Origin: an uncultured Coriobacteriaceae bacterium
Lineage (GTDB): Bacteria; Actinomycetota; Coriobacteriia; Coriobacteriales; Atopobiaceae
DNA: 49,897 bases
Assembly: GCA_902798915.1 (NCBI GenBank)
Contig: CADBYM010000024.1
Coordinates: forward strand, 1 to 49,897
Direction: 5' to 3'
Part shown: one piece after another, positions 35,767 through 44,430 of the stretch
How positions within the stretch are numbered: position 1 is the first letter of the stretch
Layout of the letters: each line of letters opens with the position of its first letter
Notes under the pieces: generated by a model
The model's input: only the letters and a program-made list of their open reading frames with translations
Told to the model about the DNA's origin: nothing
The model's database searches: none
Position numbers and translations under genes: made by a program

Positions 35767-35980
35767 GGCGCCCCGTCTGGTAGATGGAACATGCTTAATG
35801 CGAGATAAGAATACTCCCCCCACAAGCATAATCCAAGTTTATGTAACGTTTCGTGGATGAACGGTTGCGCGCCATTCATCGGTTACTATCATACGTTGTG
35901 CTCGTGGCCCCGACGACCATGAGGTCGGTCGCACATCGGCCCCTTCATATGCCAACCCCTACATCGGGAGATGATTATAC

Positions 35981-38203
35981 ATGGAAGAAAGCCAAATACT
36001 CATAGGCACGACACCACCGGAGTTCATGCTCTTCCCCATCGTGGGCGCACTCGTCGTAATCATCTGCACCATCTGGCATGTCATTCGCTCACGCGAAGAC
36101 GGAGAGCGTCTCGGCGTCGGGTCGATCGTGTGGTCCGTCCTTATCACGGCCATCCTCATCTTCCTGGCCGTCTGGTGCAACATACAGCTCGTCGAGGCAG
36201 ATGAGCTGTACTGGATTCAGGCCACAGTCATACTCACCGCCACCGGCGCGGTTCTTACGCGGCGCGAGAAGGTCTTCCGTGCGCTCGTCTCACTCGATGA
36301 GTCGGGCCCCGCACAGCGCACGGCCAGCCAAATACTGCGCACGGTACGTGACGTCGCGCTCATCCTCGTCGGCAGCGAGATGTCGCGCCGCGCGCTCGAA
36401 ATCCCTTGGAACACGACCATCGACGACATCGCGCCAGAACACGTCGCCATCGAGCTCACACTCATCAGCATCGTCGCCTTCATCGCCTACTTCCTTTGCC
36501 AGAGGAGGGCGGTCGGCCCCGCCATCGTGTTCACCGTCTGCATCGGTCTGGGCATTGTGGAGCACTTCATCTTTGAGTTCCGTCGGGCGGCCATCCTTCC
36601 CATGGACATACTTGCCTTAGGCACCGCCGCCGAGGTTGGCAACCAGTACACCTACCTCCTCTATACCGACGACATTCGCGCACTAATATATGGGGGACTT
36701 GCCCTCATGTGCGCAAGCTTCATCCGTCCGAACCAGTCGACGGGCCTGAAGCGCTTCGTGACCGACCTCTGCTGGAACCTGCCGCTTGCACTGGTCTTCG
36801 CCCTGGCCCTCAGTTGGTGGATCGCCGTCCCCAACTATCGCGAGGACTTCGGGTTGGACATGTATTACTGGAACACCGAGAAGAGCTACAAGGCACAGGG
36901 GTTCCTACCATCCTTCATGACCGCACTCGAGGACTTGCCCATCGCCGTGCCCAAGGACTATGACGAGAAGCATGCAGAAGAGATCACCAAGGCTTACGCA
37001 ACGCAGGCGGACCAACTCCCGGGCCGCAGCGAGCGACGAGCGGAATCCACCAAGCAGTTCGCACAGATTCAGCCTTCCATCGTAATCGTCATGAACGAGA
37101 CATTCGCCGACCTCTCGCGCCTTGACCAGCTGCAATGTGGCTATGAGGGTCCGCAGTTCTTCCAAAATGGTCTGGATGACGCCTTGATGCGCGGTCAGCT
37201 GGGCATGTCGGTGTACGGTGCCGGCACGTGCAACAGCGAGTTCGAATGCCTTACGGGCAACTCCCTCGCGTTCGTTGGCACGGGCAAGTATCCTTACCAG
37301 ATGTTCAACTTCGAAGAGGTGCCCAACCTGGCACGACAGCTCTCCGCACTTGGCTACACCACGTCGGCCATCCATCCCAACGACAAGGACAACTGGAACC
37401 GTCGCGTCACCTACAACGCCATGGGCTTCGACGAGTTCTATAACACCAACAACAGCTTTGCGGACGCACCGTCGTTCCATTCTGGCATCACCGACAAGGC
37501 CACCTACGAGAAGGTCCTTGAAGTGCTCAACTCGAGTAACGACCCGCAGTTCGTCTTTGACGTCACCATGCAGAACCACGGTGGTTACTCCACCAACAAC
37601 ATCCCACCCGAGCGCATGACCAACTACGTCTTCCCAGGCATCGACGCCGAGTATACCCACCAGCTCAACGAGTACCTCTCGTGCATCCAGGCGTCTGACG
37701 AAGACCTCGAGTGGTTCATCGGCCAGCTGCGCAAGCTCGACCGTCCTGTCGTTCTCGCGTTCTTTGGTGACCACCATCCCAGCTGCTCCAACGTCGCCAA
37801 CGACGCATACTTCCCCGGCGAGGAGGAGCTGCAGCACCAGGCACGCGTGTATCAGACCGAATACTTCGTTTGGGCGAACTACGAAGTCGCCGGTACCAGC
37901 CAAGAGGGCAACGTGGACAACTGCGGCACCGACTTGCTGGGAACACGGACGCTCGACCTTGCCGGCGCGCCACTCGAAGACTTCCAGGCAGCCCAACTCG
38001 CCGTGCACCAACGTCTGCAATCCATAACAGGCATCGGCTATGCAGGCACTGACGGCCGCTGGCACATCCCCGGCACTGAGCCCTATCTCGACACGACATA
38101 TCGCGACATGTCGCTCATGGACTTCTTGCGCTTCGGCTCGAAGTTCGTGGATGAGGAGGATATTGAGGCCGCAACTGCCGAGCAAACTGCAGAGGCAGCA
38201 TAG
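35981..38203 (+). CDS. LTA synthase-family sulfatase-like membrane enzyme
   Basis: 740 residues. Five or so N-terminal helices up to about residue 280 (FPIVGALVVIICTIWHVI, AIVFTVCIGLGIVEHFIF and others) precede an extracytoplasmic alkaline-phosphatase-like domain. Family signatures: IVIVMNETFADLSRL with the metal-binding Glu, GAGTCNSEFECLTGNS with the catalytic Thr, AIHPNDKDNWNRR, and LAFFGDHHPSC with metal-binding Asp and His. The enzymes transfer glycerol-phosphate or similar headgroups onto cell-envelope polymers. The exact polymer is not known; lipoteichoic-acid-like chains or modification of a glycolipid are both possible. GGGAGATGAT precedes the ATG. Confidence 0.92.
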   Translation: MEESQILIGTTPPEFMLFPIVGALVVIICTIWHVIRSREDGERLGVGSIVWSVLITAILIFLAVWCNIQLVEADELYWIQATVILTATGAVLTRREKVFRALVSLDESGPAQRTASQILRTVRDVALILVGSEMSRRALEIPWNTTIDDIAPEHVAIELTLISIVAFIAYFLCQRRAVGPAIVFTVCIGLGIVEHFIFEFRRAAILPMDILALGTAAEVGNQYTYLLYTDDIRALIYGGLALMCASFIRPNQSTGLKRFVTDLCWNLPLALVFALALSWWIAVPNYREDFGLDMYYWNTEKSYKAQGFLPSFMTALEDLPIAVPKDYDEKHAEEITKAYATQADQLPGRSERRAESTKQFAQIQPSIVIVMNETFADLSRLDQLQCGYEGPQFFQNGLDDALMRGQLGMSVYGAGTCNSEFECLTGNSLAFVGTGKYPYQMFNFEEVPNLARQLSALGYTTSAIHPNDKDNWNRRVTYNAMGFDEFYNTNNSFADAPSFHSGITDKATYEKVLEVLNSSNDPQFVFDVTMQNHGGYSTNNIPPERMTNYVFPGIDAEYTHQLNEYLSCIQASDEDLEWFIGQLRKLDRPVVLAFFGDHHPSCSNVANDAYFPGEEELQHQARVYQTEYFVWANYEVAGTSQEGNVDNCGTDLLGTRTLDLAGAPLEDFQAAQLAVHQRLQSITGIGYAGTDGRWHIPGTEPYLDTTYRDMSLMDFLRFGSKFVDEEDIEAATAEQTAEAA

Positions 38204-38303
38204 GAAACATGTGAACGCTCCGTTAAGATGCTGGCAGAAATCCTGCGTTCGGGTAGAATCTCCCGAGTTTTACTGTACGTTCACCGATTCGATTGGATGT
38301 GTA

Positions 38304-38546
38304 ATGCGTAAGGTTAAGCAGTTCGACGGCAAACGTCACGTGTACGACACCACGAAGTCCACCGAGCTGGGCACTCGTTCTTTCGGCGCGTTTGGCGACC
38401 CTGCGGGCTACGAGGAGACCCTTTACCAGAACCGCCAAGGCTTCTACTTCGTCGCCGGCAGAGGCGGCGACGAGTCTCCCTACGCCGCAGGCGAGGATGT
38501 GCGTCCCCTCAGCGAGGACGAGGCAACGGCCTGGCAAGAGCAGTAG
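38304..38546 (+). CDS. Small protein of unknown function
   Basis: 80 residues from the ATG at 38304; the start is set by the first Met in a frame that matches soluble coding composition. It has no signal peptide or membrane segment. Contains KQFDGKRHVYDTTKSTELG and a Gly/Tyr-rich centre (YQNRQGFYFVAGRGGDES). No family recognised. It lies 100 bp after the LTA-synthase-like gene and is followed by a strong terminator, so it may be the last gene of that transcript or have its own promoter. Confidence 0.7.
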   Translation: MRKVKQFDGKRHVYDTTKSTELGTRSFGAFGDPAGYEETLYQNRQGFYFVAGRGGDESPYAAGEDVRPLSEDEATAWQEQ

Positions 38547-38580
38547 GGTTCGCAACCCGCTGTGCCGACAAACGGTGAGA

Positions 38581-38623
38581 AGGGCGGGCGCGCGATCGCT
38601 GTGGTCGCGCGCCCGCCCTCTTT
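38581..38623 (+). terminator. Strong Rho-independent terminator
   Basis: A perfect 15-bp GC-rich stem (38581-38595 with 38605-38619), 9-base loop, followed by CTTT. It ends the small-protein gene. Confidence 0.85.
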
Positions 38624-38646
38624 GACCCGATGCAAGGGAGGAATGG

Positions 38647-39081
38647 ATGTCTGGCCAAAAGAAGACGCCCACGACGAGCGGCACCCCCATCGAGGAGGTG
38701 CGCGCACGCTTCTCTCGCGACCGCTTCGCCACCAACGCCTGTGGGTGCACGGTGCTCGAGGCGTGGCGCGGCCATGCCGTGTGCGCATTCGACATCACGC
38801 CCGTACATCGCAACGCACTGGGCGCCGTGATGGGAGGGGCAATCTTCACCCTCGCTGACTTCGCGCTCGCCGTGGCATCCAATGTGGACGACTCCACGGC
38901 GGTCTCGGTAAGCAACACCATCGAGTTTTTGTCAAGCACGCGCGGACAGCGCCTCATTGCCACATGCGACGCCAGCAAGTCAGGGCGCAGCCTTTGCTTC
39001 TACACCGTGGACGTGCGAGACGATTTGGATACGTTGGTGGCGCGCATGAGCGCTACCTGCTACCGTATACAGGGCAATTAG
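38647..39081 (+). CDS. Hotdog-fold thioesterase (PaaI-like)
   Basis: 144 residues; the ATG follows GGGAGGAATGG. The hotdog core has HRNALGAVMGGAIFTLADFA, the PaaI-family pattern with the catalytic Asp in the helix, followed by beta strands (AVSVSNTIEFLSST, SLCFYTVDVRD). It likely hydrolyses acyl- or aryl-CoA in the cytoplasm. Substrate unknown. It precedes the HelD-like gene by 67 bp on the same strand. Confidence 0.9.
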   Translation: MSGQKKTPTTSGTPIEEVRARFSRDRFATNACGCTVLEAWRGHAVCAFDITPVHRNALGAVMGGAIFTLADFALAVASNVDDSTAVSVSNTIEFLSSTRGQRLIATCDASKSGRSLCFYTVDVRDDLDTLVARMSATCYRIQGN

Positions 39082-39148
39082 ACCAAGGCATCCCGTGGGG
39101 GACAACCTCCCGAAGGGCGGTCCCCCTGCGGGACAATTGAGAGGGAAC

Positions 39149-41314
39149 ATGGACAAGACGCACGAGGAAGAGCAGCGGCATCTGAGCGAGGTGTACGCGA
39201 CGATTCGCTCCCTGCACGACGAACTGACCGCCGAGCTGGAACGGCACCACGCTACCGCCGCCCAAGACCTCAAAGACCTAAGTGAGGAGATTCGTCCCGA
39301 CACGGCGGGCATCGAGGCAGACGAGGCGATGGAGACGCTTGCGGCGATCGAAACACTCAACGCCGTCATTGACGCCTACAACCAACGCCATGACTTCGCC
39401 CTCGAGCGCCTGAGCCGCGTGCTCGTACTCCTTCGGCAGCCCTACTTTGCCAAGGTTCGCCTCAAGATGCGGCCTGGTCGACCCGCACGTGACGTATATA
39501 TAGGTGCCGTGGGCCTGACCGACCGCGACCGAACGCCCCTGATCGTCGACTGGCGCAGTCCGGTGGCCGAAACCTACTACAAGCAAGAGAACGGCCCCAC
39601 GTCCTTCACCGTGGACGGACGCGTGCGCAACGTGGAACTCGAGCTTCGCCGTCAGTTCGACATCGAGCGAGACGTGCTGCGCATGTACTTCGACACCACC
39701 GTAGCCATTGAAGACTCGCTCCTGCTCAGCGCCCTCAAGCGCCACCACTCCGAGAAGCTCCAAGCCATCACCTCCACCATCCAGCGCGAGCAGAACGAGG
39801 TCGTTCGCCATGCGGACGTTGGTGCCCTGCTCGTGAGCGGAGTTGCCGGCAGCGGGAAGACCTCCGTCATGCTCCAGCGCGTCGCATACCTCTTCTATCG
39901 GGAGCGCAAGAGCCTGCGACCCGACCAGGTGTATCTCTTCACACCCAATGGCGTATTTGGCCGCTACATCGACTCGGTGCTTCCCAGCATGGGGGAGGCG
40001 AACCCACAGGTCTTCACTTGGCGCACGTTCGTTGCCGCGCAGGGCCTCGCAGACCGCGACGACGGTGCGCACGCCTCTGCGCAGGCGCTGCGCGACCTTG
40101 AGGCAGACATACCCAACCTAAATGCCGAACAACAGGACATGCGTGACATCCGCATCGGCGACACGACGCTGCTTAAGGCAGCACAGACAAAGAGCGCCCT
40201 CGACAAGTTCGCGCAATTCCCCCTGGGACCGCGCCGCCTCGCACTCGCGCGCGACGAACTGCATGAGCGACTTGAGCGGCGCTTCGGCCAGCTCTCGCGC
40301 AACGACGAATGGCAGGAGGAGATGCTCAGTCTCGACGTAGACGCGCAGGTGGAGGTCTTCGGCGAGACGGTCTCGCCCGAGGACGAACGCGAGACCGTCG
40401 AGCTCACCCGCCGTTACGTGACCCATCGCTTCGCCGCCGCACATGACCTCATAGACGACCTTGCCTGGCTGCGCATCGATCGCATGGGCTCGCGCATCTT
40501 GGGCGGACGCTCGCTCAACGCCACGGAATGGCTTTGGCTGCGCCTGTTGCTCACCGGCGAGGGCGTCAAGGATGCTCGTTACGTGATGGTTGACGAGGTG
40601 CAGGACTACTCGTTGGCACAGCTCATGCTCCTCTCGCGCCTCTTCGGGCGCGCGCACTTCCTGCTTCTTGGAGACGAGCACCAGGCGATTCGCGAGGGCA
40701 CGGCAACGTGGGACGATATGCGCGAGGTGTTTGACGCTTCCCACGGCGGTGTTGAGGAATGTGCCCTGCGTACAAGCTATCGCTCGTCTCCCGAAATTAC
40801 CGAGCTCTTTAGCAGCCTCTTGGGGGACGAGGAGCGCGGCACGCTCTCGTCCGTACGACGTGCGGGCGTGGAGCCGGCCATTGCCACGTTCGACGACACA
40901 CAGGAGTATTTGACGCGGTTGCGCACAATCGCCCAGGACGAGCGCGATCGGGCGGGGCTTTGCGCCATCGTGGTCGCCGATCGCAGACGCGTGGCATGGC
41001 TCTCCAAACAACTCGGCAACTGCGTTACGACCATCGGTCGCGGTGATGCGCTGCCGGCAACAGGCGTCGTGCTACTCGACCTCTCGCTCGCAAAGGGTCT
41101 TGAGTTCGACCATGTGGTTATCGCTGATGCGCAAGACTCGGTATACGGCACGGATGACCTCTCGCGGCGCAGGCTCTACACGGCACTCTCGCGCGCGATG
41201 CATGAGGTCACGGTACTCGCACAAGGCACGCTCACGCCGCTGCTTCTCCCGTACTGCCAAGCCGCGACAGAACGCAGACAACACGCGTTGAGCGATGACG
41301 GAGGCGTGGCATGA
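39149..41314 (+). CDS. helD: HelD-like superfamily 1 DNA helicase
   Basis: 721 residues from the ATG at 39149 (AGAGGGAAC before it). The N-terminal coiled-coil (HLSEVYATIRSLHDELTAEL) is typical of HelD/RNA-polymerase-recycling helicases. Walker A GVAGSGKTSVMLQRVAYLFY is near 231-250, Walker B YVMVDEVQDYSLAQLMLLS near 478-496, motif IV TSYRSSPEIT and the C-terminal SLAKGLEFDHVVIADAQ motif. HelD proteins free stalled RNA polymerase from DNA. The family resemblance is clear; a DNA repair role cannot be excluded, given the downstream exonuclease, whose ATG overlaps this stop (ATGA). Confidence 0.88.
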   Translation: MDKTHEEEQRHLSEVYATIRSLHDELTAELERHHATAAQDLKDLSEEIRPDTAGIEADEAMETLAAIETLNAVIDAYNQRHDFALERLSRVLVLLRQPYFAKVRLKMRPGRPARDVYIGAVGLTDRDRTPLIVDWRSPVAETYYKQENGPTSFTVDGRVRNVELELRRQFDIERDVLRMYFDTTVAIEDSLLLSALKRHHSEKLQAITSTIQREQNEVVRHADVGALLVSGVAGSGKTSVMLQRVAYLFYRERKSLRPDQVYLFTPNGVFGRYIDSVLPSMGEANPQVFTWRTFVAAQGLADRDDGAHASAQALRDLEADIPNLNAEQQDMRDIRIGDTTLLKAAQTKSALDKFAQFPLGPRRLALARDELHERLERRFGQLSRNDEWQEEMLSLDVDAQVEVFGETVSPEDERETVELTRRYVTHRFAAAHDLIDDLAWLRIDRMGSRILGGRSLNATEWLWLRLLLTGEGVKDARYVMVDEVQDYSLAQLMLLSRLFGRAHFLLLGDEHQAIREGTATWDDMREVFDASHGGVEECALRTSYRSSPEITELFSSLLGDEERGTLSSVRRAGVEPAIATFDDTQEYLTRLRTIAQDERDRAGLCAIVVADRRRVAWLSKQLGNCVTTIGRGDALPATGVVLLDLSLAKGLEFDHVVIADAQDSVYGTDDLSRRRLYTALSRAMHEVTVLAQGTLTPLLLPYCQAATERRQHALSDDGGVA

Positions 41315-42276
41315 ACCTCCAACAAGCCATAGAGCATGCCAACACCTTTGTGCTTCCGGCGTTTCTTGCCGATGACCTCGCGTGGACAACGGAGCGCGAG
41401 AAGAACGAGGAGGCCATCGGACTCCTCCGCGACGCATGGATGGCGGCGCCACTCGGCGGCGAGCCGTTCTCCTTCGACCTCGTACGTGCGCTGGCCGACC
41501 GCAATCGCGAGCTGTGTGACCTCATAGGAGAGGAGCGACTGCGCGATGCGCGTGGGTCGAGCCTCGCGCAGCGCCTGTCTGACGACGACATCGTGCGCTC
41601 GGCAGCCGCCCTGCAACACCGAGACGTGGCCGAGGTGCGTCGTGCGGCCGGACCGGCCTTGCGCGACATGGGTGTTGCCTACGTGCAGGCGCCCGTCTCG
41701 GGCATGGTGGGCGGCGTGGACATCGAGACCACAAGTCGCTATCCCGACCGCGGCTACATCATCAACGTAGGTCTGCAGTTCGTACGGCTCGGCCCCAAGG
41801 CACGCGCAAAGAATAGCTACTACTCGTACTGCGGTATGCCAGAGCAGTACGCGCAGACAGGCGTGCCGCTCGCCAACATCCACCACATCGCATGGAAGGA
41901 CCTCGATGGCAAGGCCCCCTTCCGTCAGAACCGAGAGCTGCAGCACGCACTGCTCGCCGCACTCGAGACGTTCCCCTACCTCGCCCACAACGCCGCGTTC
42001 GAGGACTCGTGGTTCATGCTGCAGCTCGACGGCTATGCGGAGGGTCGCAAGGCCGGACGCATCATCGTGGTCGACACACGCGACATCTGCAGACGCATCG
42101 ATCCAGAGGTGCGCACGCTGCCGCACGACGCGCATCCGGCCGCGCTGGAGACGTGGGCGCGTCGCCGAAAGACGCTCAAAGCCAACGAGAAGGAGCGCCA
42201 TCTCGGACTCGACGACGTGGAGCTGATGTTTCGCACCGTCCAGGCCGAATTTGCCGAGCGCAACATGTTTGCGTAG
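41311..42276 (+). CDS. DEDD-type 3'-5' exonuclease-like protein
   Basis: 321 residues. ATG overlaps the HelD stop by four bases. A helical N-region of about 130 residues precedes the nuclease core: SGMVGGVDIETTSRYPDRGY (ExoI, Asp and Glu), YLAHNAAFEDSWFM (ExoII, Asn-Phe-Asp block) and ERHLGLDDVELMF near the C-terminus (ExoIII, His and Asp). The DEDDh set is therefore plausible. The coupling to HelD suggests a shared job, perhaps on RNA or DNA ends at stalled polymerases; this pair is an inference. Confidence 0.82.
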   Translation: MNLQQAIEHANTFVLPAFLADDLAWTTEREKNEEAIGLLRDAWMAAPLGGEPFSFDLVRALADRNRELCDLIGEERLRDARGSSLAQRLSDDDIVRSAAALQHRDVAEVRRAAGPALRDMGVAYVQAPVSGMVGGVDIETTSRYPDRGYIINVGLQFVRLGPKARAKNSYYSYCGMPEQYAQTGVPLANIHHIAWKDLDGKAPFRQNRELQHALLAALETFPYLAHNAAFEDSWFMLQLDGYAEGRKAGRIIVVDTRDICRRIDPEVRTLPHDAHPAALETWARRRKTLKANEKERHLGLDDVELMFRTVQAEFAERNMFA

Positions 42277-42331
42277 GGCAGGGTACGTAGGGCACGGCAA
42301 AGATGAGTCGACAAGCGCGGGATACCAAAAC

Positions 42332-42376
42332 GCCCACGGGACCCGCAGGAGGTCGTCACCTGCGGGTCCCGTGGGC
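42332..42376. terminator. Bidirectional terminator after the exonuclease gene
   Basis: A perfect 18-bp stem (42332-42349 with 42359-42376) and a 9-base loop, between converging exonuclease and transketolase genes. Confidence 0.8.
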
Positions 42377-42401
42377 CGCTTAGCTGCGCAAAGCCGCTCG
42401 A

Positions 42402-43331
42402 TTACGCCAGAAGCTCGTGAGCCACCTCGATGATGTGGCCCGCATTGAGCCGGTAATAGTCGAGTAGCTGATCGCCGGGTCCGGAGATGCCGAACACGTC
42501 GGGAAGGCCAATGCGGCGCACCGGCACGGGACAACGCTCAGAGAGCACCTCAGCAACGGCCGTGCCCAGCCCGCCGACCATGCTGCCTTCCTCGATAGTG
42601 ATTATCTTGCCCGTCTTCTTGGCGCACTCAACAAGAAGGTCGGCGTCGATGGGCTTGACGGTCGCCATGTTGATGACTTCGGCAGAGATGCCCTCGTCAG
42701 CGAGCAGCTCGGCAGCATGCAGCGCACGCGGAACCATCATGCCGCATGCCACCACCGTGATGTCGGTACCCTCACGCAGAACCTCACCCTTACCCAGCAC
42801 GAACTTGTAGCCCTCCTCCTCGTGGATGGTAGGACTGGCAAGTCGGGCGACGCGCAGGTATGCCGGACCAGTGTGGTCTGCCAGCGCAACCGTAGCGGCA
42901 TACGCCTCCACGTCGTCGGCGGGCACGACCACCGTCATGTGCGGCAGCGCCCGCATGATGGCGATGTCCTCGACGGCCTGGTGCGAACTGCCGTCCTCGC
43001 CGCAGCTAGGACCGGCATGGCTTCCCACCACCTTGACATTAACGTTGGCATTGCACACCGAGTTGCGGATCTGCTCGAACGCACGGCCTGTGACAAAGAC
43101 CGAGAACGAGGAGGCAAAGGGAATCTTTCCGCAGGTCGCAAGGCCTGCAGCCGTGCCAATCATGTCTGCCTCAGATATGCCCATGTCAAAGAAGCGGTCG
43201 GGATGCTCCTTGCCGAACATCGCCGATTTGGTGGAGCCAGCCAAGTCGGCATCGAGCGCCACGATGTTTGGGTTGACCCTACCGAGGTCCCTGAGTGCCG
43301 CGCCGTATGCTTCGCGTGTCGCAGAGTTCAT
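42402..43331 (-). CDS. Transketolase, C-terminal subunit
   Basis: 309 residues; ATG preceded by GGAGGGACGG. It is the second half of a split transketolase: the pyrimidine-binding domain with FFDMGISEADMIGTAAGLA (conserved catalytic Glu), HAGPSCGEDGSSHQAVEDIA, then the C-terminal regulatory domain (VVACGMMVPRALHAAELLAD, EEGSMVGGLGTAVAEVL). With the next gene it forms an active enzyme that moves two-carbon units from ketoses to aldoses in the pentose phosphate pathway. It follows the N-subunit gene by 21 bp, so one operon. Confidence 0.95.
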   Translation of the reverse strand: MNSATREAYGAALRDLGRVNPNIVALDADLAGSTKSAMFGKEHPDRFFDMGISEADMIGTAAGLATCGKIPFASSFSVFVTGRAFEQIRNSVCNANVNVKVVGSHAGPSCGEDGSSHQAVEDIAIMRALPHMTVVVPADDVEAYAATVALADHTGPAYLRVARLASPTIHEEEGYKFVLGKGEVLREGTDITVVACGMMVPRALHAAELLADEGISAEVINMATVKPIDADLLVECAKKTGKIITIEEGSMVGGLGTAVAEVLSERCPVPVRRIGLPDVFGISGPGDQLLDYYRLNAGHIIEVAHELLA

Positions 43332-43352
43332 GTCCGTCCCTCCGTTAGATGC

Positions 43353-44165
43353 CTAAAGGCCGCGAATCTCGGCCACGGCCGCCGTTGCCTGCTCGGGCGT
43401 AGGTGCAACGCCATGCCAGTCCACCTGGTTCTCCATGAACGAGACTCCCTTGCCCTTGACCGTCTCGCACACCACAAGCGTTGGCTTGCCCTTCGTCGCC
43501 TTCGCATGTGCGATGGCGTCATCAATCTGCTTGAAGTCGTGGCCATCAATGCAGACGACATCCCAGCCAAAGGCACGGAACTTCTCGTCAATGGGGGTCA
43601 CCGTCATGACCTCGTCGTTGTGACCATCAATCTGCAGGCCGTTGTGGTCGACAAAGGCAATGACGTGATCCAGGCCGTAATGGGCGGCGCTCATGGCAGC
43701 CTCCCACACCTGACCTTCCTGTAGCTCGCCGTCGCCCATCAGGCAGTACACATAGTACGAGCGCCCGTCAATGCGACCGGCAAGCGCCATGCCATTGGCC
43801 ACCGAGAGGCCTTGGCCAAGCGACCCCGTGCTCATATCCACGCCAGGCGTGGAGCTCATGCAGGGGTGACCCTGCAGGTGCGAGCCAATCTTGCGTAGGC
43901 CCTGTAGGTCCTCCACGGGAAAGTACCCACGCAGGGCAAGCGCCGCATAGAGCGCTGGCGCCGCGTGACCCTTAGCAAGCACGAAGCGGTCCCGGTCTTC
44001 CCAAGCGGGGTTTTCGGGATCGAGTCGCATATGCTGGAAGTACAGGTCGGCAATGATGTCCGTCGCAGAAAGCGAACCACCGGGATGACCGGAACCGGCG
44101 GCCGCAAGCATCTCCACGATGTGGACACGCATCTCCCGCGCAATGCTCAAGAGGTCGTTGCACAT
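43353..44165 (-). CDS. Transketolase, N-terminal subunit
   Basis: 270 residues; ATG behind AAAGGAG. Thiamine-diphosphate-binding domain: AAGSGHPGGSLSATDIIADLY, then LAKGHAAPALYAALALRGYF, LGQGLSVANGMALAG, and GDGELQEGQVWEAAMSAAHY followed by VDHNGLQIDG (the GDG...N motif). It lacks the later half, supplied by the downstream gene. First gene of the two-gene operon. Confidence 0.95.
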   Translation of the reverse strand: MCNDLLSIAREMRVHIVEMLAAAGSGHPGGSLSATDIIADLYFQHMRLDPENPAWEDRDRFVLAKGHAAPALYAALALRGYFPVEDLQGLRKIGSHLQGHPCMSSTPGVDMSTGSLGQGLSVANGMALAGRIDGRSYYVYCLMGDGELQEGQVWEAAMSAAHYGLDHVIAFVDHNGLQIDGHNDEVMTVTPIDEKFRAFGWDVVCIDGHDFKQIDDAIAHAKATKGKPTLVVCETVKGKGVSFMENQVDWHGVAPTPEQATAAVAEIRGL

Positions 44166-44281
44166 GCCGTGCTCTCCTTTGCTGAAACCAACTTCTAAAC
44201 GTGACTAGCTGCTATTATCCTCCAAGCGGCGGTAAAAAAGGCCGTGAATGGCAAATGCCTACCAAACTGACGCCACAGTTT

Positions 44282-44364
44282 GACACAAAGGGACGCTCCC
44301 TCCATGTAAGGGGTCTCGTCCCTTCGGGACATTTTGTCTTGAAGGAATCAGTCCCCTTCGTGTC
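44282..44364. repeat. Imperfect inverted repeat upstream of the DUF4012 gene
   Basis: Outer arms GACACAAAGGGAC (44282-44294) and GTCCCCTTCGTGTC (44351-44364) are nearly complementary. An internal GTCCC-TTC-GGGAC hairpin lies at 44318-44330. A TTGACA at 44280-44285 could be a promoter -35 inside the left arm, but no good -10 follows. It may be a REP-like unit or an operator controlling the capsule-side gene 66 bp downstream. The remainder of 44166-44430 shows nothing else. Confidence 0.45.
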
Positions 44365-44430
44365 CCATTGGCTGTGTTATCGTCTGGGAAGCCATAAACG
44401 CAGCAGCATCGCCTCGGAAAGGTACCATTT

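Noticed and set aside
36905..38185. Minus-strand 426-residue open frame opposite the LTA-synthase-like gene
   Set aside because: The plus frame carries the catalytic and metal-site motifs; the minus frame is a shadow.
39090..39140. GGGGGAC/GTCCCCC pair before the HelD-like gene as a transposon end or riboswitch
   Set aside because: The stem is only 7 bp with no target-site duplication or conserved aptamer sequence.
41176..42534. Minus-strand 452-residue open frame across the exonuclease gene
   Set aside because: No domains, and it crosses the terminator and the transketolase stop.
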